A stretch of DNA of 64,000 nucleotides, taken from Liquidambar formosana (lineage: Eukaryota; Streptophyta; Magnoliopsida; Saxifragales; Altingiaceae). Shown here piece after piece: positions 22,183 to 34,149 of this stretch. The stretch is from assembly GCA_039720395.1 (NCBI GenBank), contig CM077823.1:10062107-10126106 (forward strand). The letters are read 5' to 3'. The position numbers were made by a program, and so were the translations under genes. The notes beneath the pieces were generated by a model. That model was not told the origin of the DNA. It saw only the letters and a list, made by a program, of their open reading frames with translations, and did not search any database. Position 1 is the first letter of the stretch; each line of letters opens with the position of its first letter.

Positions 22183-22628
22183 CTCTCTTAATGTCTTTAA
22201 ACAAGGGGGAGGAGAAGAGGGTTTGGAGGGAGTGAAATTCGTCATAATTCAGCAGCAGATTTTCTGAAAACCAGCAGTCGTATTTTAATCATAACTTTTT
22301 CATCCGAAGTCAGAATTTGATGAAATTGGTCTTGTTAGAAAGATAATTCAATTCTCTACAACTTTGTATATCACAAGCTTTGTCCAAATCCAACGTTTTC
22401 ATACCCAAAAACGCGATTGAAGTTGCTGCTGCTGCAAAGTGACGAAAATCACTTTTCTTTTCTCTTGTTCTCTTTTTGTTTTCTATTTTCTTTTCAAAGT
22501 TGAGTGAGTTTTGATCTCTTTGCTGTGATACCACTTTGACAAAGAGGAGGATTTGTGTTGGTTTGATTCACTCTAAAGACCTGAGGAGCCACGAACAATT
22601 ACAAACACAAAGGAAGGCCCTTCCTAAG

Positions 22629-23290
22629 GTATTCTCCTTCTCTATTCAAGCTTAAACTAGGTTTTCATATGGGTTAGGCTTATTGCATGTTAAAGGTAAC
22701 TTTTTTATCATGTATTAACACTCTAGCTAGTTAATATACATGGAATATCTATTGTTTATCTACTGTTTAGCATGCTTTAGGGCTGTCCTTTAGGTTTTTA
22801 ATGCATAGTTATGATTCTTGTGCTCCTGTTTGTCCTTGTGCTAGGATTAGTGTCATTGTATGTTAGAGTTAGGATTTTCATCATGTTATATTGCTTTAGT
22901 TAGTTAATATGCATGATTTAATTTCTGTTTAGTTTGGTTTTAGCATGATTAAAGTATGTCTTGTGAGTTTTTAAGCATATTTGTGAGTTTAGGGTTTTAG
23001 AGTCATTGTTTCGTGTTTGTTTTCATATAGCATGATAAAGTAGACTTTTTTATTGGTTTTTCTTCGTGTTTGCTGTATATGTTTTTCATATGGAGTAAAC
23101 ATGATAGTTTTGCATGCATATTAGTATGTTCTAGGGTTTTTATGCATGATATGGTTCTAGGAATATGTTAGGACTTATTATTGTTCGCTGTTTTTGCTAT
23201 TGGCATGCTTAGTGGATGATTTTAGGTCATAATACTATTCTGTCCAGATTTGCATGTTAGTGTTTTCGCATGGTTTTGAGCACTTGTAAG
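22629..23290 (+). other. Candidate LTR leader intron
   Basis: 662 bp from CCTAAG|GTATTC to CACTTGTAAG|G, very T-rich throughout as plant introns are. Solo LTR D lacks exactly this segment: its minus-strand sequence reads CTTCCTAAG directly joined to GGTGCAAATAGG. The equivalent segment in the 3' LTR is 37215-37876, also 662 bp. Microhomology TAAGG at both ends means a simple deletion is an alternative. Confidence 0.55.
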
Positions 23291-24162
23291 GATGCAAATA
23301 GGTGTGGTATTTGTCCTATGGCAAATAGGGCTGCTTATGTCTGAAATGGCTAAATGCTTGGAGCTAATTGCGCTCAGGTAAGTGGGTGTGAAGGTGCCCC
23401 AATTCACCTTTCTTCTTAACTCATTCTCTTCTCCCTATCTAGGGTTAATTTTTAATATGATCCTATGGTTTAATTAGAGGTTTCCTTAACCAACAAAATT
23501 CTGGTTTTTATTAAGGTTTCCATTTTGTGGATTTCTTTCCTAAAATCAAACTTTCTATCAATTCTCTTTTGATCAAATAAGGAAACCTAGGGTTTTTACC
23601 ATAGGTTTGTATTAGGATTTAACCTTAGTTCTAATCGAACTACGTGAACTTTGATCCATGTATTTCGTTGCATGGTACGTAGGCGCTCTTCGTGAGGCTC
23701 AAGTCCGTTCTAGGATCCAAGCATCCTAGGTTTATTTTTGTTTTCTTTTCTTCTTTTTCTTTTTTCTGTTTTTATGTGCTTATTATGCATGGATGGATGA
23801 ATGAAATATATGATATGCATGCAATTCTTGTGATGATATACTTGCTGATTTTTGTATGGAAAGATCTTGATTTAGCCCAAATGAACTGAGAGACCGAAAG
23901 GGTGACATGGGTGCCTATAGGCTTTACCTAGAACCTTCCTATGTCATAACTTAGCCTCCGAATCCCCGATTTCTTTGGTTTTCAAAAGATTGGTTTTTGC
24001 CTTTCCTTTTTTATGGAGTCATTCAAATTGTTTTCCTAAAACAAACTATTTTTAGGGTTTTCCTTGTTTCCTTTAAAAAATAAGGTGGCGACTCCTTTCC
24101 TTTTTTCTTTTTCAAACCCATTTTCTTTCAATCCCTTGTGGGCCCAATTTCCGGGGTTCACA

Positions 24163-24309
24163 GGAGTCATTCAAATTGTTTTCCTAAAACAAACTATTTT
24201 TAGGGTTTTCCTTGTTTCCTTTAAAAAATAAGGTGGCGACTCCTTTCCTTTTTCTTTTTCAAACCCATTTTCTTTCAATCCCTTGTGGGCCCAATTTCCG
24301 GGGTTCACA
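24163..24309 (+). repeat. 147-bp tandem duplication at the LTR end
   Basis: Begins GGAGTCATTCAAATTG right after a first GGGGTTCACA and repeats the terminal part of the LTR. The 3' LTR has the same duplication at 38747-38893, so it was present in both LTRs at integration. Confidence 0.9.
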
Positions 24310-24312
24310 GTT

Positions 24313-24330
24313 TGGCGACTCCACTGGGGA
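24313..24330 (+). other. Primer binding site, element C
   Basis: TGGCGACTCCACTGGGGA, three bases after the LTR end. Identical to A2. Confidence 0.88.
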
Positions 24331-25185
24331 TTTGTGGGCTAGACTCTATAAAGTTTAAATGGGCTAGGTTAATTTCTTATGTTTAATTAAAATCAATCAC
24401 ATTGCATCCGCTTGATTGTGTGTTTTCATTTATTGCATTGTGTGCGCAAACTCTTGCATGTTAGGATCGATGTCCCTCAATGTATCCTTGCCAACGATCA
24501 GCCTAGTCTCAACCTTGGTTTTCCTGATTCCATGTGTTGGGGCGAAAGCTATCAACCTCTCTTGCCTAGTACCCTTGGGCTTGCCCTTGGGTATATTAAA
24601 TGAGTTAATCACGTACTGCTGGACCCACGCGGCGTTCCTGATGCCACATGTGGTTAGGTATAAGGATTGCTCAAGCAAGTGAAGGACCCTAGCCTACCCT
24701 TATCATTAGTCCATATAGACAGACTTGTAGGACACTACAGTCTCACCTTTATGCACCCACAATTGTTTGTAATGATGCTATGCCGTGTTTGTGGTGTGAG
24801 GCTTTATATCTTATGCCCTTAATATAGACCTTTAAACCCTAGCCTTCGTTAAGGCCATGGGTTAGGAGGAATAAATTAAGGAAATAGGATGTAAAGCTAT
24901 GTTTGTGATGTGCTAGTCCTAGGGGATTAATTAAACCTAATTGAAGGACTCTATGCCCTATTCTTTAAAACATACCCTTAATCCATGACCCCTGTAAAGG
25001 TAATTGGATAAAAGGAATGAATTAATTGAACATGGTGTAGAGACCGAATTCATTAAGGAAAATATGGAGGTTTAGGACAGATCCTTAGGCTAAATGTTAA
25101 AACTTTTCTATCCATAGACGTGCTGGCTTGGATCCGCAATCCACAAGGGCGTCTAGTGAGTGTTGAGTCTACCCATCAGACAGAC
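24331..25185 (+). other. 5' leader of element C
   Basis: About 855 bp without a supported gene. It ends with a strong acceptor-like CTTTTCTATCCATAG (AG at 25116-25117), 68 bp before the gag ATG. Together with the donor at 23378 this would define a 1,740-bp leader intron that includes the primer site. Confidence 0.7.
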
Positions 25186-28100
25186 ATGGCCGACGAAAGA
25201 ACTAGTGAGGGGCACTTTGACCTTGAGGCTTGCCTGAAAGCCATCATGGCCAAGCTTGACCATACCGCCGAGACATCCGATACCGCATTGAAAATGGCTC
25301 AAGAGAACCAACAGAAGATGGCGGATCTTGAACAAAATGGCTCTAAGGCCCATTCCTCGGGTATACCTCATGGGGCTGGCACCGAAGAGGGACCTCAATC
25401 CAATGAGAACACCAAGACAAGGGGGAAAGTAGCTCGAAACCTGAGGTCACCAACCTAGAAGGGGAAGCCAAGGGGAAAGGTACTAGCAGTGATTCCGTGT
25501 TAGCAAGCAAGGTAGAAGCTTTAGAGAGAACCATAAAAGGGATTCGCAGGGCTGATGACATGGTCGATGTGCGGACTCTATCCCTGTTTCCAACGGCTCG
25601 TATTCCACTACAATTCAAGATGCCAGAGTTAGAAAAGTTCGATGGGACGGGTTGCCCTAAGACTCATTTGAAGATGTACGTGCGAGCTATGCACCCTCGA
25701 GGGGCTACTGACGAGCTTTTAGCTCAAATGTTCCATGAAACCTTGGCCACTTCTGCTTTGAAATGGTTCTTATCCTTGGATGAGAATAGAACCCGGACTT
25801 GGGAAGACATATGCAATGAGTTTTCAGAGCACTACAAGTATAACACAGAGGTGGACGTTACTCGAAGGGACCTAGAAACTACCAAGCAAGGGGCTCATGA
25901 AACTTTCTCCGCTTACATTACAAGGTGGAGACAAAAGGCGTCGAGAATGACGGATAGGCCGAATGAGGAGGACCAAATTCAGTTGGTGGTTAAGAACCTG
26001 CTGCCCGTGTATCACAAGCACCTATTTGCCCACTATTTCCCAAATTTCAAAGCTCTCATTGGGGCTGGCACGCAGGTTGAAGATGCTATCATTGATGGGA
26101 CAATCAAGACTGAGGAAGTGAGGAGTCGCAAGACAAACTTTACTGGGAAGAACAATGCCGAGGTCAACACCATAACTCAACCAATCCAACCCTTTTCTCT
26201 CAATGATGTCAACCCACCTCGCCAATTCACTGACCTATTCATGCCACTCGAAAGAGTCCTTGAAAAGCTCATAAGTCGTGACCTATTGAAGCCACTCGAC
26301 CCAAGACCTCCACCAAATCCCTTACCCAAGAGCTACAATGAGAATGAGTACTGCAAGTACCACCAATCCAAAGGCCATGCCACCAATCGCTATATTCGCC
26401 TTCGCCACCAAGTCCAAGACCTCATTGACAAGCAAGTCATTTCACCACCAACCCGTCCAAATGTCACCCGTAATCCTCTCCCATCACACAACAACACACC
26501 CCCACCTAACACCATAAATGCCATTGGGGTTGAATCCTCTCGCCCTCGCCATCCCATAAGACAATACACTCCGCTCCCCATGACCTTAACCCGTCTCTTC
26601 ACCATTTGCCGCAATAACAGCCTTATCATGCCACTTCCACCAAAGCCAAGACCATCAACCCCTCACCAATATTGCCAATACCATCGTGCACCCGGCCATG
26701 ACACCGAGGCTTGTTCTATACTAAAGAAGATCATCCAAGACCTCATTGACCAAAAGGTTTTGTTGTTGCCAAAGAAATCTATCCAACAAGAGCTGAAAGA
26801 AAGATATGAAGCAGGGGATCCTCAGGTTGGCCTATTAGGTGAAGCGTCGGGGAAATATGATTACTATGTGCTGTACTCAAGCCCAAGTCCGAAATCAGAT
26901 GAGCCGATAGTCCCTTCAGGTTGGGATGACTTGCCGACAGAGATGGAGAGCATCGACATGATAGAATGGGATGACTTGATGAATGACTCCGAGGAAGTCC
27001 ATGACATATGGGCTAGCGATGATGAGTTGGACCATATAACCAGAGGGGGTCGTCATTTCAAGCCCCCTCACCTAGAATCTGAAAATCCGTTGGAAGATTT
27101 GGAAGGGCAGAGGCGTCCTAGCTTGCAAGAAGAAGAGGATGAAGTGCTTAGGCAGCTGAAGAAGACCAATGCCAACATTACTATTTGGGGCTTGCTCATG
27201 GCCTCGCATAAGCACAGACAGACCGTGTTGAAACTGTTGAATCAGATACAAGTGCCTGTTGACACATCCCTCGAGGGATTGGTACATTTGGTGAATCCAA
27301 CTCCCAAGAACTCAACCATCGTGTTCACCGATGTAGACCTATCTAAAAGCGGGCTGAGCCATTCTCAAGCTCTCTATGTGACCGTTGACACTATGGGGAA
27401 GAGGGTTCCCACCGTTCTTATCGACAATGGGTCCGCACTGAATGTATGTCCTCTCCGAACTGCCACTGTTTTGGGTTTGGGACCCATTGATTTCACGCTA
27501 TCCGGGCAGACCGTAAGAGCTTATGACAACACCCGCCGAGAAGTAATAGGGGTAGTTACTTTGCCTCTTATCATGGGACCCACTAAATTTAGGGTGGAAT
27601 TCCAAGTGTTGGATGTGCCGTCATGTTTCAACTTGCTGTTGGGCCGACCTTGGATCCATCCTGCTGGGGCTGTGCCATCTTCACTCCATCAAAAGGTGAA
27701 GTTTCCTTATGAAGGAGCCATAGTAACGCTTCAAGGGGACTATGAATTGAAACTCGCAGGTGTGCCTATATGTGAGATACAACCCAAATCAGCAGCGATA
27801 CCGCTATCTGGGTTTGACTATGTCCAATGCATTGAGAAAGAGCTCGAAAAGGGTGAATTAATACCCTTGGACTTTTGCCCCCATGGCAACTTGCATGTTG
27901 GTGAAATCATGAGAAGGATGAGTTTCTTTCCAGGTATGGGGCTAGGGCGTCGCCAACAAGGGATCCCTACGTCTATTCAAAGCCGTGTCACCTCATATAC
28001 TTTTGGGTTAGGATATGAGCCCTCCAAAAATGATTATGCGGAAATGCTGAAGAGGAACAAAGAGAAAGTAAGAGCCAAAGCCGAGGGAAGGGTGCTAGAC

Positions 28101-28523
28101 CTGAAGATCTCGCCATATCGACCTACTTTGAATGGTTACTTCGTCAAAGAAGGGGATAATTTTCTATATTGCGGGTTTCCAGAGCCCACCTTTGACCAAG
28201 CTACCAAGATCCGAGTTCCGGGTTTTGAAATCTTCTTCACCGAATGGTATCCAATCACAGTTGAAATGGTGGATGATGAAGCCATCAATGATGAGTTCTG
28301 GGAAAAGAAAGAGGAAGACTGGGTAGAGAACCTTGATGCGGGGGCTATGACTGAAATGTTCCAAGACATGATCCTCACCGTGGAAGACTCGACCATTGAA
28401 GAACTCCAGGGTTCATCCATTAGCCATGCTACCGTGCCATTCCTGAATTGGTACCTTGAATGTGGTGTCATTGCGGAGATCCATGAAGAAGAAGACCTTG
28501 GCCTACCTGATAGCAGCTTGTAG
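25186..28523 (+). pseudogene. gag-protease, element C, frameshifted
   Basis: ATG 25186 (MADERTSEGH). A G-run at 25421-25425 has five Gs where A2 and B have six, shifting the frame at about codon 80. The remaining frame is open from 25497 to 28523. Gag domain, two zinc knuckles (in the first, RC is changed to RY: GHATNRYIRL), acidic linker and protease (LIDNGSALNVCP) are as in A2. Unlike A2 and B it retains the G-patch-like segment (FFPGMGLGRRQQG, TFGLGYEP; about 27844-28310), which in related elements follows the protease. It ends at TAG 28521-28523, overlapping the intron donor. As it stands the frameshift would leave only an 80-residue Gag fragment. Confidence 0.95.
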
Positions 28524-28690
28524 GTGTCTTAGTTTAGTAATATTTCCCTAATTCAATAAGATGTATCTACTTTACTCACTTTGTGGAGTCATAGTATTGA
28601 TACAGATTTGTTTGTTTTCCTTCTTTCTTTTGTGTGTCATTCCCATTATTCCTAGTCAATAAAGTGTGCTTTCTTTCTCTATATATGCAG
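28520..28690 (+). other. Candidate pro-RT intron, element C
   Basis: 171 bp. Donor CTT|GTAGGTGTC creates the gag-pro stop codon across the exon edge; the acceptor is CTATATATGCAG at 28690. Pyrimidine-rich before the acceptor. Splicing gives a phase-2 junction into an open frame that leads to the pol ATG at 28710. Confidence 0.62.
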
Positions 28691-28709
28691 TGTCTCTTTT
28701 CTCTCCTCT

Positions 28710-31700
28710 ATGGATATTTATGGCATGGATATAGATCCTAGGAACGATGTCCCCCCGGAGCTCGTTGAGCAAAGGAAAAAGGGCGTCACCGAACCTAATA
28801 TGGATGAATTAGAATCAATCAACTTAGGAACGAATGAATTGCCAAGAATAGTTAAAATTGGGAAAACCCTCTCCCCCGTTGAAAAAGAAAAGATGATCTC
28901 CCTCTTGAAAGCCAACATTATGGCTTTTGCATGGTCTTATGAAGACATGCCTGGCATCGACCCCGATATTGTGCAACACTATATCCCCACTAATTCCCTA
29001 AAGAAGCCGGTAAAGCAGAAACTCAGAAGATTAAAACCAGAATGGGCTCTAAAAGTAAAAGAAGAGGTAACTAAACAACTAGACGCGGGTTTCCTCAAAG
29101 TTGTAGAGTACCCCGAATGGTTGTCGAATATAGTGCCTGTGCCTAAAAAAGATGGGAAAGTGAGGATGTGTGTCGATTTCCGAGATCTCAACGCCGCGAG
29201 CCCTAAGGATGACTTTCCTTTACCCCATATCGACGTGTTGGTGGATAGTACAGTGGGACATGCGCTCCTCTCCTTCATGGACGGATTCTCCGGGTATAAC
29301 CAGATAAAGATGGCACCTCAAGACATGGAGAAAACAGCCTTTATCACACAATGGGGAACGTACTGTTACAAGGTAATGCCTTTTGGCTTAAGAAACGCTG
29401 GGGCTACTTACCAAAGAGCAGCTATGACCTTATTGCATGATATGATCCATAAGGAAGTCGAGGTTTATGTCGATGATATGATCGTAAAGTCCGTGGATAG
29501 AGAAGGGCATTTCAAGGCACTAGAGAAATTCCTAGAGCGAGCAAAAAAGTACAATCTCCGTCTCAACCCACAGAAGTGCGCTTTTGGTGTCACTGCAGGC
29601 AAGTTATTGGGGTTTATGATCACTCAGAGAGGTATCGAAGTGGACCCAGGGAAGATAAAAGCTATTGTGGAGATGGAGCCGCCTAGCACTGAGAAGCAGA
29701 TCCGGGGTTTTCTGGGAAGAGTTCAATACATAAGCCGATTCATTGCCAACTTGACCATGGTTTGCGAACCAATCTTCAAATTGCTTAAGAAAGGTGTGCC
29801 AAAAGTATGGAACGAAGAATGCCAAGAGGCCTTTGAGACCATTAAGAGATACTTGAGCAATCCTCCAATCTTAGTTCCCCCACGGCAAGGTGCGCCGCTT
29901 TTGTTATACTTAACGGTCACCGAAACCGCGACGGGAGCTTTGTTAGCTCAATATCTCGAAGGGTCTACAAAGGAGAATGCCATCTACTACTTAAGCAAGA
30001 AAATGACAGACTATGAAGTGAAGTACAATGCAATTGAAAAGGCTTGTGTGGCACTAGTATGGGTGACGCAGAAACTCCGGCACTACATGATGTCCTTCGA
30101 AGTGTTCTTGATAAGTCGCATGGACCCGTTGAAGTACCTGGTAGAAAGGCCAATATTGTCATTCAGAACCGCTCGATGGTCAATTCTCCTCAATGAATTC
30201 GACATCAAGTACGTGAATCAGAAGTCTATCAAGGGAAGCGTCATCGCAGACTACCTAGCCAGCTGTCCGGTGTCATCATCCGCTCCGTTCAACGATTAAT
30301 TCCCAGATGAGGACGTGCTAGAGATTGGTAGAAAAACTTGGAGAGTATACTTCGATGGGGCAGCCAATAAGAAAGGTTATGGGATAGGAGTCCTGCTGGT
30401 CTCACCCGAAGAGGCATTTACACCGTTGGCGGTCAAGTTGGGGTTCGAAGCCACCAACAACATTGCTGAGTATGAGGCCTGTATCCTAGCACTGGAAGCG
30501 GCACTTGAATTGGGGATCAAAGAATTAGAAGTGTTCGGGGACTCGGCGCTAATCATTTGTCAGATAAAAGGGGAATGGAAAACACGAGATGAGAAGCTGC
30601 TACCCTACCATGCCTACCTGGAAGCTCTAACCAAGGAGTTCTCAGAGATAGAATTTAACTACCTTTCAAGGAACAAGAACCAGTTCGCCGATGCCTTGGC
30701 GACCCTAGCATCCATGGTGGAGATACCTGAAGAGGGAAATGTGAAGCCGTTGGTGATAGAATGCCGAGACAAGCCTGTGTACTGTTGTGCAATCCGAGGA
30801 GGAGAGGTAAATGATGGCCGTCTGTGGTTCCATGACATAAAGAAGTTCATTGAAGAAAGGGAATACCCAGAAGGAGCATCTCGTATCGATAGAAAAACCC
30901 TAAGGCGATTGGCGAGTCACTATGTACTTTGTGGAGGAAAGCTATATCGGAGATCATACGACAGGATCCACCTGCTGTGTATCACCGAGGAGGAAGCCGA
31001 GCATCTGATTAAAGAAATCCATGAAGGGACAGGGGCTTCGCATATGAATGGCTATATGTTAGCTAAGAAAATCATGAGCCTAGGCTATTACTGGTCTACC
31101 ATGGAAAGGGACTGCCACGCACATGTCAAGAAGTGCCACAAATGCCAACTGTTCGCCAGTGGACAACATTTGCCTTCTATGCCTTTAACAAGTATGTCGT
31201 CACCATGGCCATTCGCGGTATGGGGGATAGATATCATCGGACAGATCAAGCCAAAGGCGTCAAATGGGCATGAATACATCCTGGTTGCCATCGATTACTT
31301 CACTAAATGGGTGGAAGCAGCATCCTTCAAGACCTTGAATTCCAAGAAGGTAGCACAGTTCATACAGCACAGCATCATCTATCGATATGGGGTACCGCAT
31401 GAAGTTATCTCAGACAATGGCCAGCACTTTTAGAAAGAAACCCATGAGCTCTTGCAAAAGTATGGCATAGCCCACCATCTGTCATCACCATACCGTCCTC
31501 AGACTAATGGAGCGGTGGAAGCAGCTAACAAGAACATCAAGAAGATACTACAGAAGACTGCGGACTCACACACAGACTGGCATGAGAAGTTGCCATTGGC
31601 TCTATGGGGTTACAGAACATCAATAAGGTCGTCAACAGGGGCTACCCCTTATTCTCTAGTTTATGGAATGGAGGCCGTATTGCCAGTTGAATTGGAAGTT

Positions 31701-32069
31701 CCTTCACTAAGAGTTGCCGTGGAGAGCCAGATAACAGAAGTGGACTGGGTTAAGAGCCGCTATGATGAGTTAGCTTTGCTGGATGAAAGGCGTTTAAGGG
31801 CGCTGTATTATGTTCAGGGGTATCAACGGAGAGTTGCCAGAGCATTCAACAAGCATGTTAAAGATCGAGGTCTAAAGAAAGGGGATGTAGTGCTGAAAGA
31901 AATCAGAGCTCCAGTGTTCGATCCGCGGGGAAAATTCAAGCCAAGTTGGGGTGGGCCATACATTATCAAAGAGATATTGCCAGCAGGGGCTGTTCGCCTC
32001 ATGGATTTAGATGGAATTGAGTTTGCTCGTCCAACTAATTTGGATCAATTGAAGAAATATCATGTTTGA
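28710..32069 (+). pseudogene. pol (RT, RNase H, aRNase H, integrase), element C, two nonsense codons
   Basis: Full length, 1,119 codons. Stops occur at codon 530 (CAA to TAA, 30297-30299), between RT-RNase H and the second RNase H, and at codon 908 (CAG to TAG, 31431-31433), just after the integrase SDNGQHF motif. Otherwise in frame. RT has YVDD. The second RNase H has its four acidic residues. Integrase has H-H-C-C, D841, D902 and E937 (34 residues between the last two by my count), then a C-terminal WGGPY segment ending LKKYHV without a chromodomain. Both stops are single C-to-T changes. Confidence 0.96.
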
Positions 32070-32125
32070 AGCCTGCTAGGTTGAAAACCCGTAAGGGCGG
32101 CCTAGGCAAAAGTTAAGGCATGAGA
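32070..32125 (+). other. Conserved post-pol stem-loop block, element C
   Basis: CTAGGTT (32076-32082) can pair with GGCCTAG (32099-32105), with two G-U pairs in RNA. Inside it CCC-GTAA-GGG (32088-32097) forms a short stem with a GNRA-type loop. The element E version keeps the stem with different bases. Confidence 0.65.
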
Positions 32126-32391
32126 ACTACGTAAGACCTGATTCTCCATTCAAAAACAAAAAAAAAAAAACAAAAAAAAAAAAACAAAAAAAAAAGAAGA
32201 AAAAAAAAAAACCATAGAGATACGTAGGCAACCCATAAAGTTACCTTGGGTGCGGTCTAAATCAAACAAGAAAATCCCAAATTTGATTTATTGGCAATTT
32301 ATTCAAAACTAAAATTGATTGACATAGCAATTCATTGGTATTAAGTAAAAGAACTATAAATATGCCATAAATATCCTATTCTATTGAGTCT
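32126..32391. repeat. A-rich spacer between convergent ORFs, element C
   Basis: Contains an A-tract with interspersed C and G (32153-32211), complementary in orientation to the T-tract of A1. No gene. Confidence 0.8.
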
Positions 32392-33678
32392 TCAGTTTTT
32401 CTTGGGCTTCTTTGCAGCTCGCTCCTCAGCTTTCTTCTTCTCTCTTTCATGTCTTCTTTTATTCCTCAAGTCATGTTCATAAGCTGCTGTCACTGCTTCC
32501 ATAATATCTTCTCTGCAAGATCCAAGTTCGTTGTTCTTGATAAGTCCAAAAATCCTTTCTCTTCGAGTAGTCTCTCTCTCACCTAAATTGCTTTTCAACC
32601 ATTCCTTATACTCGAGGCTCATCATATACGGACCATCAGTATTCGTAACTTGGGTTAGTATCAACTTGCTAGGCCATCAGTCCTTCGCCCAAGTCACTAC
32701 AGAAAGACCCGCGGGCACCACAGGATAGTCACCTTTCAAGGAAGTGGGTATGGTTTGCATGGCGCCCATCTGACGCAGAACCCTTGAAGGCCAATAGAAG
32801 GAAGTAGACCGCAGTCCTATGAGTCTCACCATGGCGCATCCAGAAGTCCGCAGAAGCACCTGGTCACTGCAGCCCCATATGAATACAAACCACTTGACAC
32901 TCCTCCAAGAAAGGGTTTGGAAGTAACCTAGCCAATCTCTCAATGAAAATTGCCCAGGTAGTTCAATGCGGCGAAGGCAGTAATGTTGGGGCTTGTATGG
33001 TGTAATGGCAACTGGTGACAAGAAATTCAGTCTTTCAAGCAACCACATTTGCAGCAGAATGGGGCTACCTCCTAAAGGAACCTTTGGGTCCTCATGAGTT
33101 TTATCCAAACCATTCAGGGTTTCAGCTAGCACCATGGGAATCAAGTTATGGCCCTTGGCAAGGAGAGGAATCAAGTCACAGATTTGAATGGGAACATGTG
33201 GAGTACCAGTGGAAATAAGAAAACGACCAATGAGGCAAAAGGCAAGAGCACGCTTAATAGGAAAGGTAAAATTCAGAATACCTTTACTATCATAAGCTAA
33301 AAAAGAGGTTGCCAATTTCATCAAGTCTACCATATGGTCCTTTACAAACGTAGAGGCATATTGTGGGTGAATCCCAAGTAGATTAGAGAAAGAAGTAAGA
33401 AAGCTTAGGCGGGGAGTAGGGAGAATGAAAGGACCTACCGTTGAAACTCCATACAATGCACAGAATTCCTCCATGGTTGGGCACAGTTCTTCATAGTTGA
33501 AGCGGAACACATGAACTTGAGGATCCCAAAAATATGTAGCAGCAGTCAAGAGGTTCGTTTCAAGCCTCACATGCCTCAAGGAGAGCAATGGATCCAAGCC
33601 AAATCACTTGAACTCAGATTTTGCTTCAGCACTCATAACTCTCAAAAACCCTCCTAAAAATTTGTCTAGAGCCTCCAT
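32392..33678 (-). pseudogene. Antisense accessory ORF, element C, two nonsense codons
   Basis: Same 428-codon frame as the intact B copy, from ATG 33678. TGC to TGA at codon 25 (33604-33606) and CGA to TGA at codon 334 (32677-32679) interrupt it. The central conserved region (FRFNYEELCPTMEEFCALYG) and basic tail are kept. Its TATA box is at 33727-33734. Confidence 0.88.
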
Positions 33679-33726
33679 AATTTCTAATGAATGAATACAA
33701 GTAGGTTTAGGAACCTCTTGGATGTG

Positions 33727-33734
33727 TTTTTATA
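33727..33734 (-). promoter_or_regulatory. TATA box of antisense ORF, element C
   Basis: TATAAAAA on the minus strand; the base before it differs from A1 and B (CTTATAAAAA rather than CCTATAAAAA). It lies 49 bp upstream of the ATG. Confidence 0.6.
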
Positions 33735-34149
33735 AGGAAAAGGTCACAAATCCAAGTTCAAATAGGAAAAAACCCATCAGAATAGGAAGTTTCCTATTCA
33801 AAGCGGGATTTCCGCTTTGGGCTCGGGTAACCACCCAGGCCTGGGCGGCTAGCCTCCCGAGGCCTGGTGGTCACCCAAGCCACTTTGTTTTGGTTTTGCT
33901 TCTCGCTTTGTCTCGCCTTGACGCGTGATCAAACCTCCTTCCAAATGAGATATTCAACACTTTTTGAGCTTAAAATCAATCAAATTCCATCTTGAAATCA
34001 ATTCCTTGAATTGATTTTATGTTCAAAAGGGTTGAATATATTTCCCCTGTGTCATGCCAACTCAAGTGACAATGTGTTAAGTCACTTTCCTCTTGCACCA
34101 TGCCTGTTCAATCTTGATAAATTGATCATATATCCTCATTTCAAATCTT

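Larger units (their letters stand above)
21382..24309 (+). repeat. 5' LTR of element C
   Basis: 2,928 bp, TGTCACACCCC to GGGGTTCACA. It holds a cluster of GTACG/CGTAC-type palindromic words (21975-22036), a TATA box (22175), a candidate intron (22629-23290), and a consensus splice donor CTCAG|GTAAGTG (GT at 23378). The last 147 bp are duplicated in tandem (the first end is at 24162). Confidence 0.95.

Noticed and set aside
21996..22235. 79-codon ORF in each LTR
   Set aside because: It overlaps the TATA box, starts in U3 upstream of the transcription start and is conserved only because the LTR is.
22629..23290. Treating the missing segment in D as an insertion in the other LTRs
   Set aside because: It is present in A1, A2/B, B and both C LTRs of both subtypes, and has no insertion hallmarks such as terminal repeats; loss in D is simpler.
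24416..24682. 82-88 codon ORFs on both strands of the leader
   Set aside because: The sense one lacks an ATG and the antisense one has no promoter evidence; conservation equals that of the surrounding leader.
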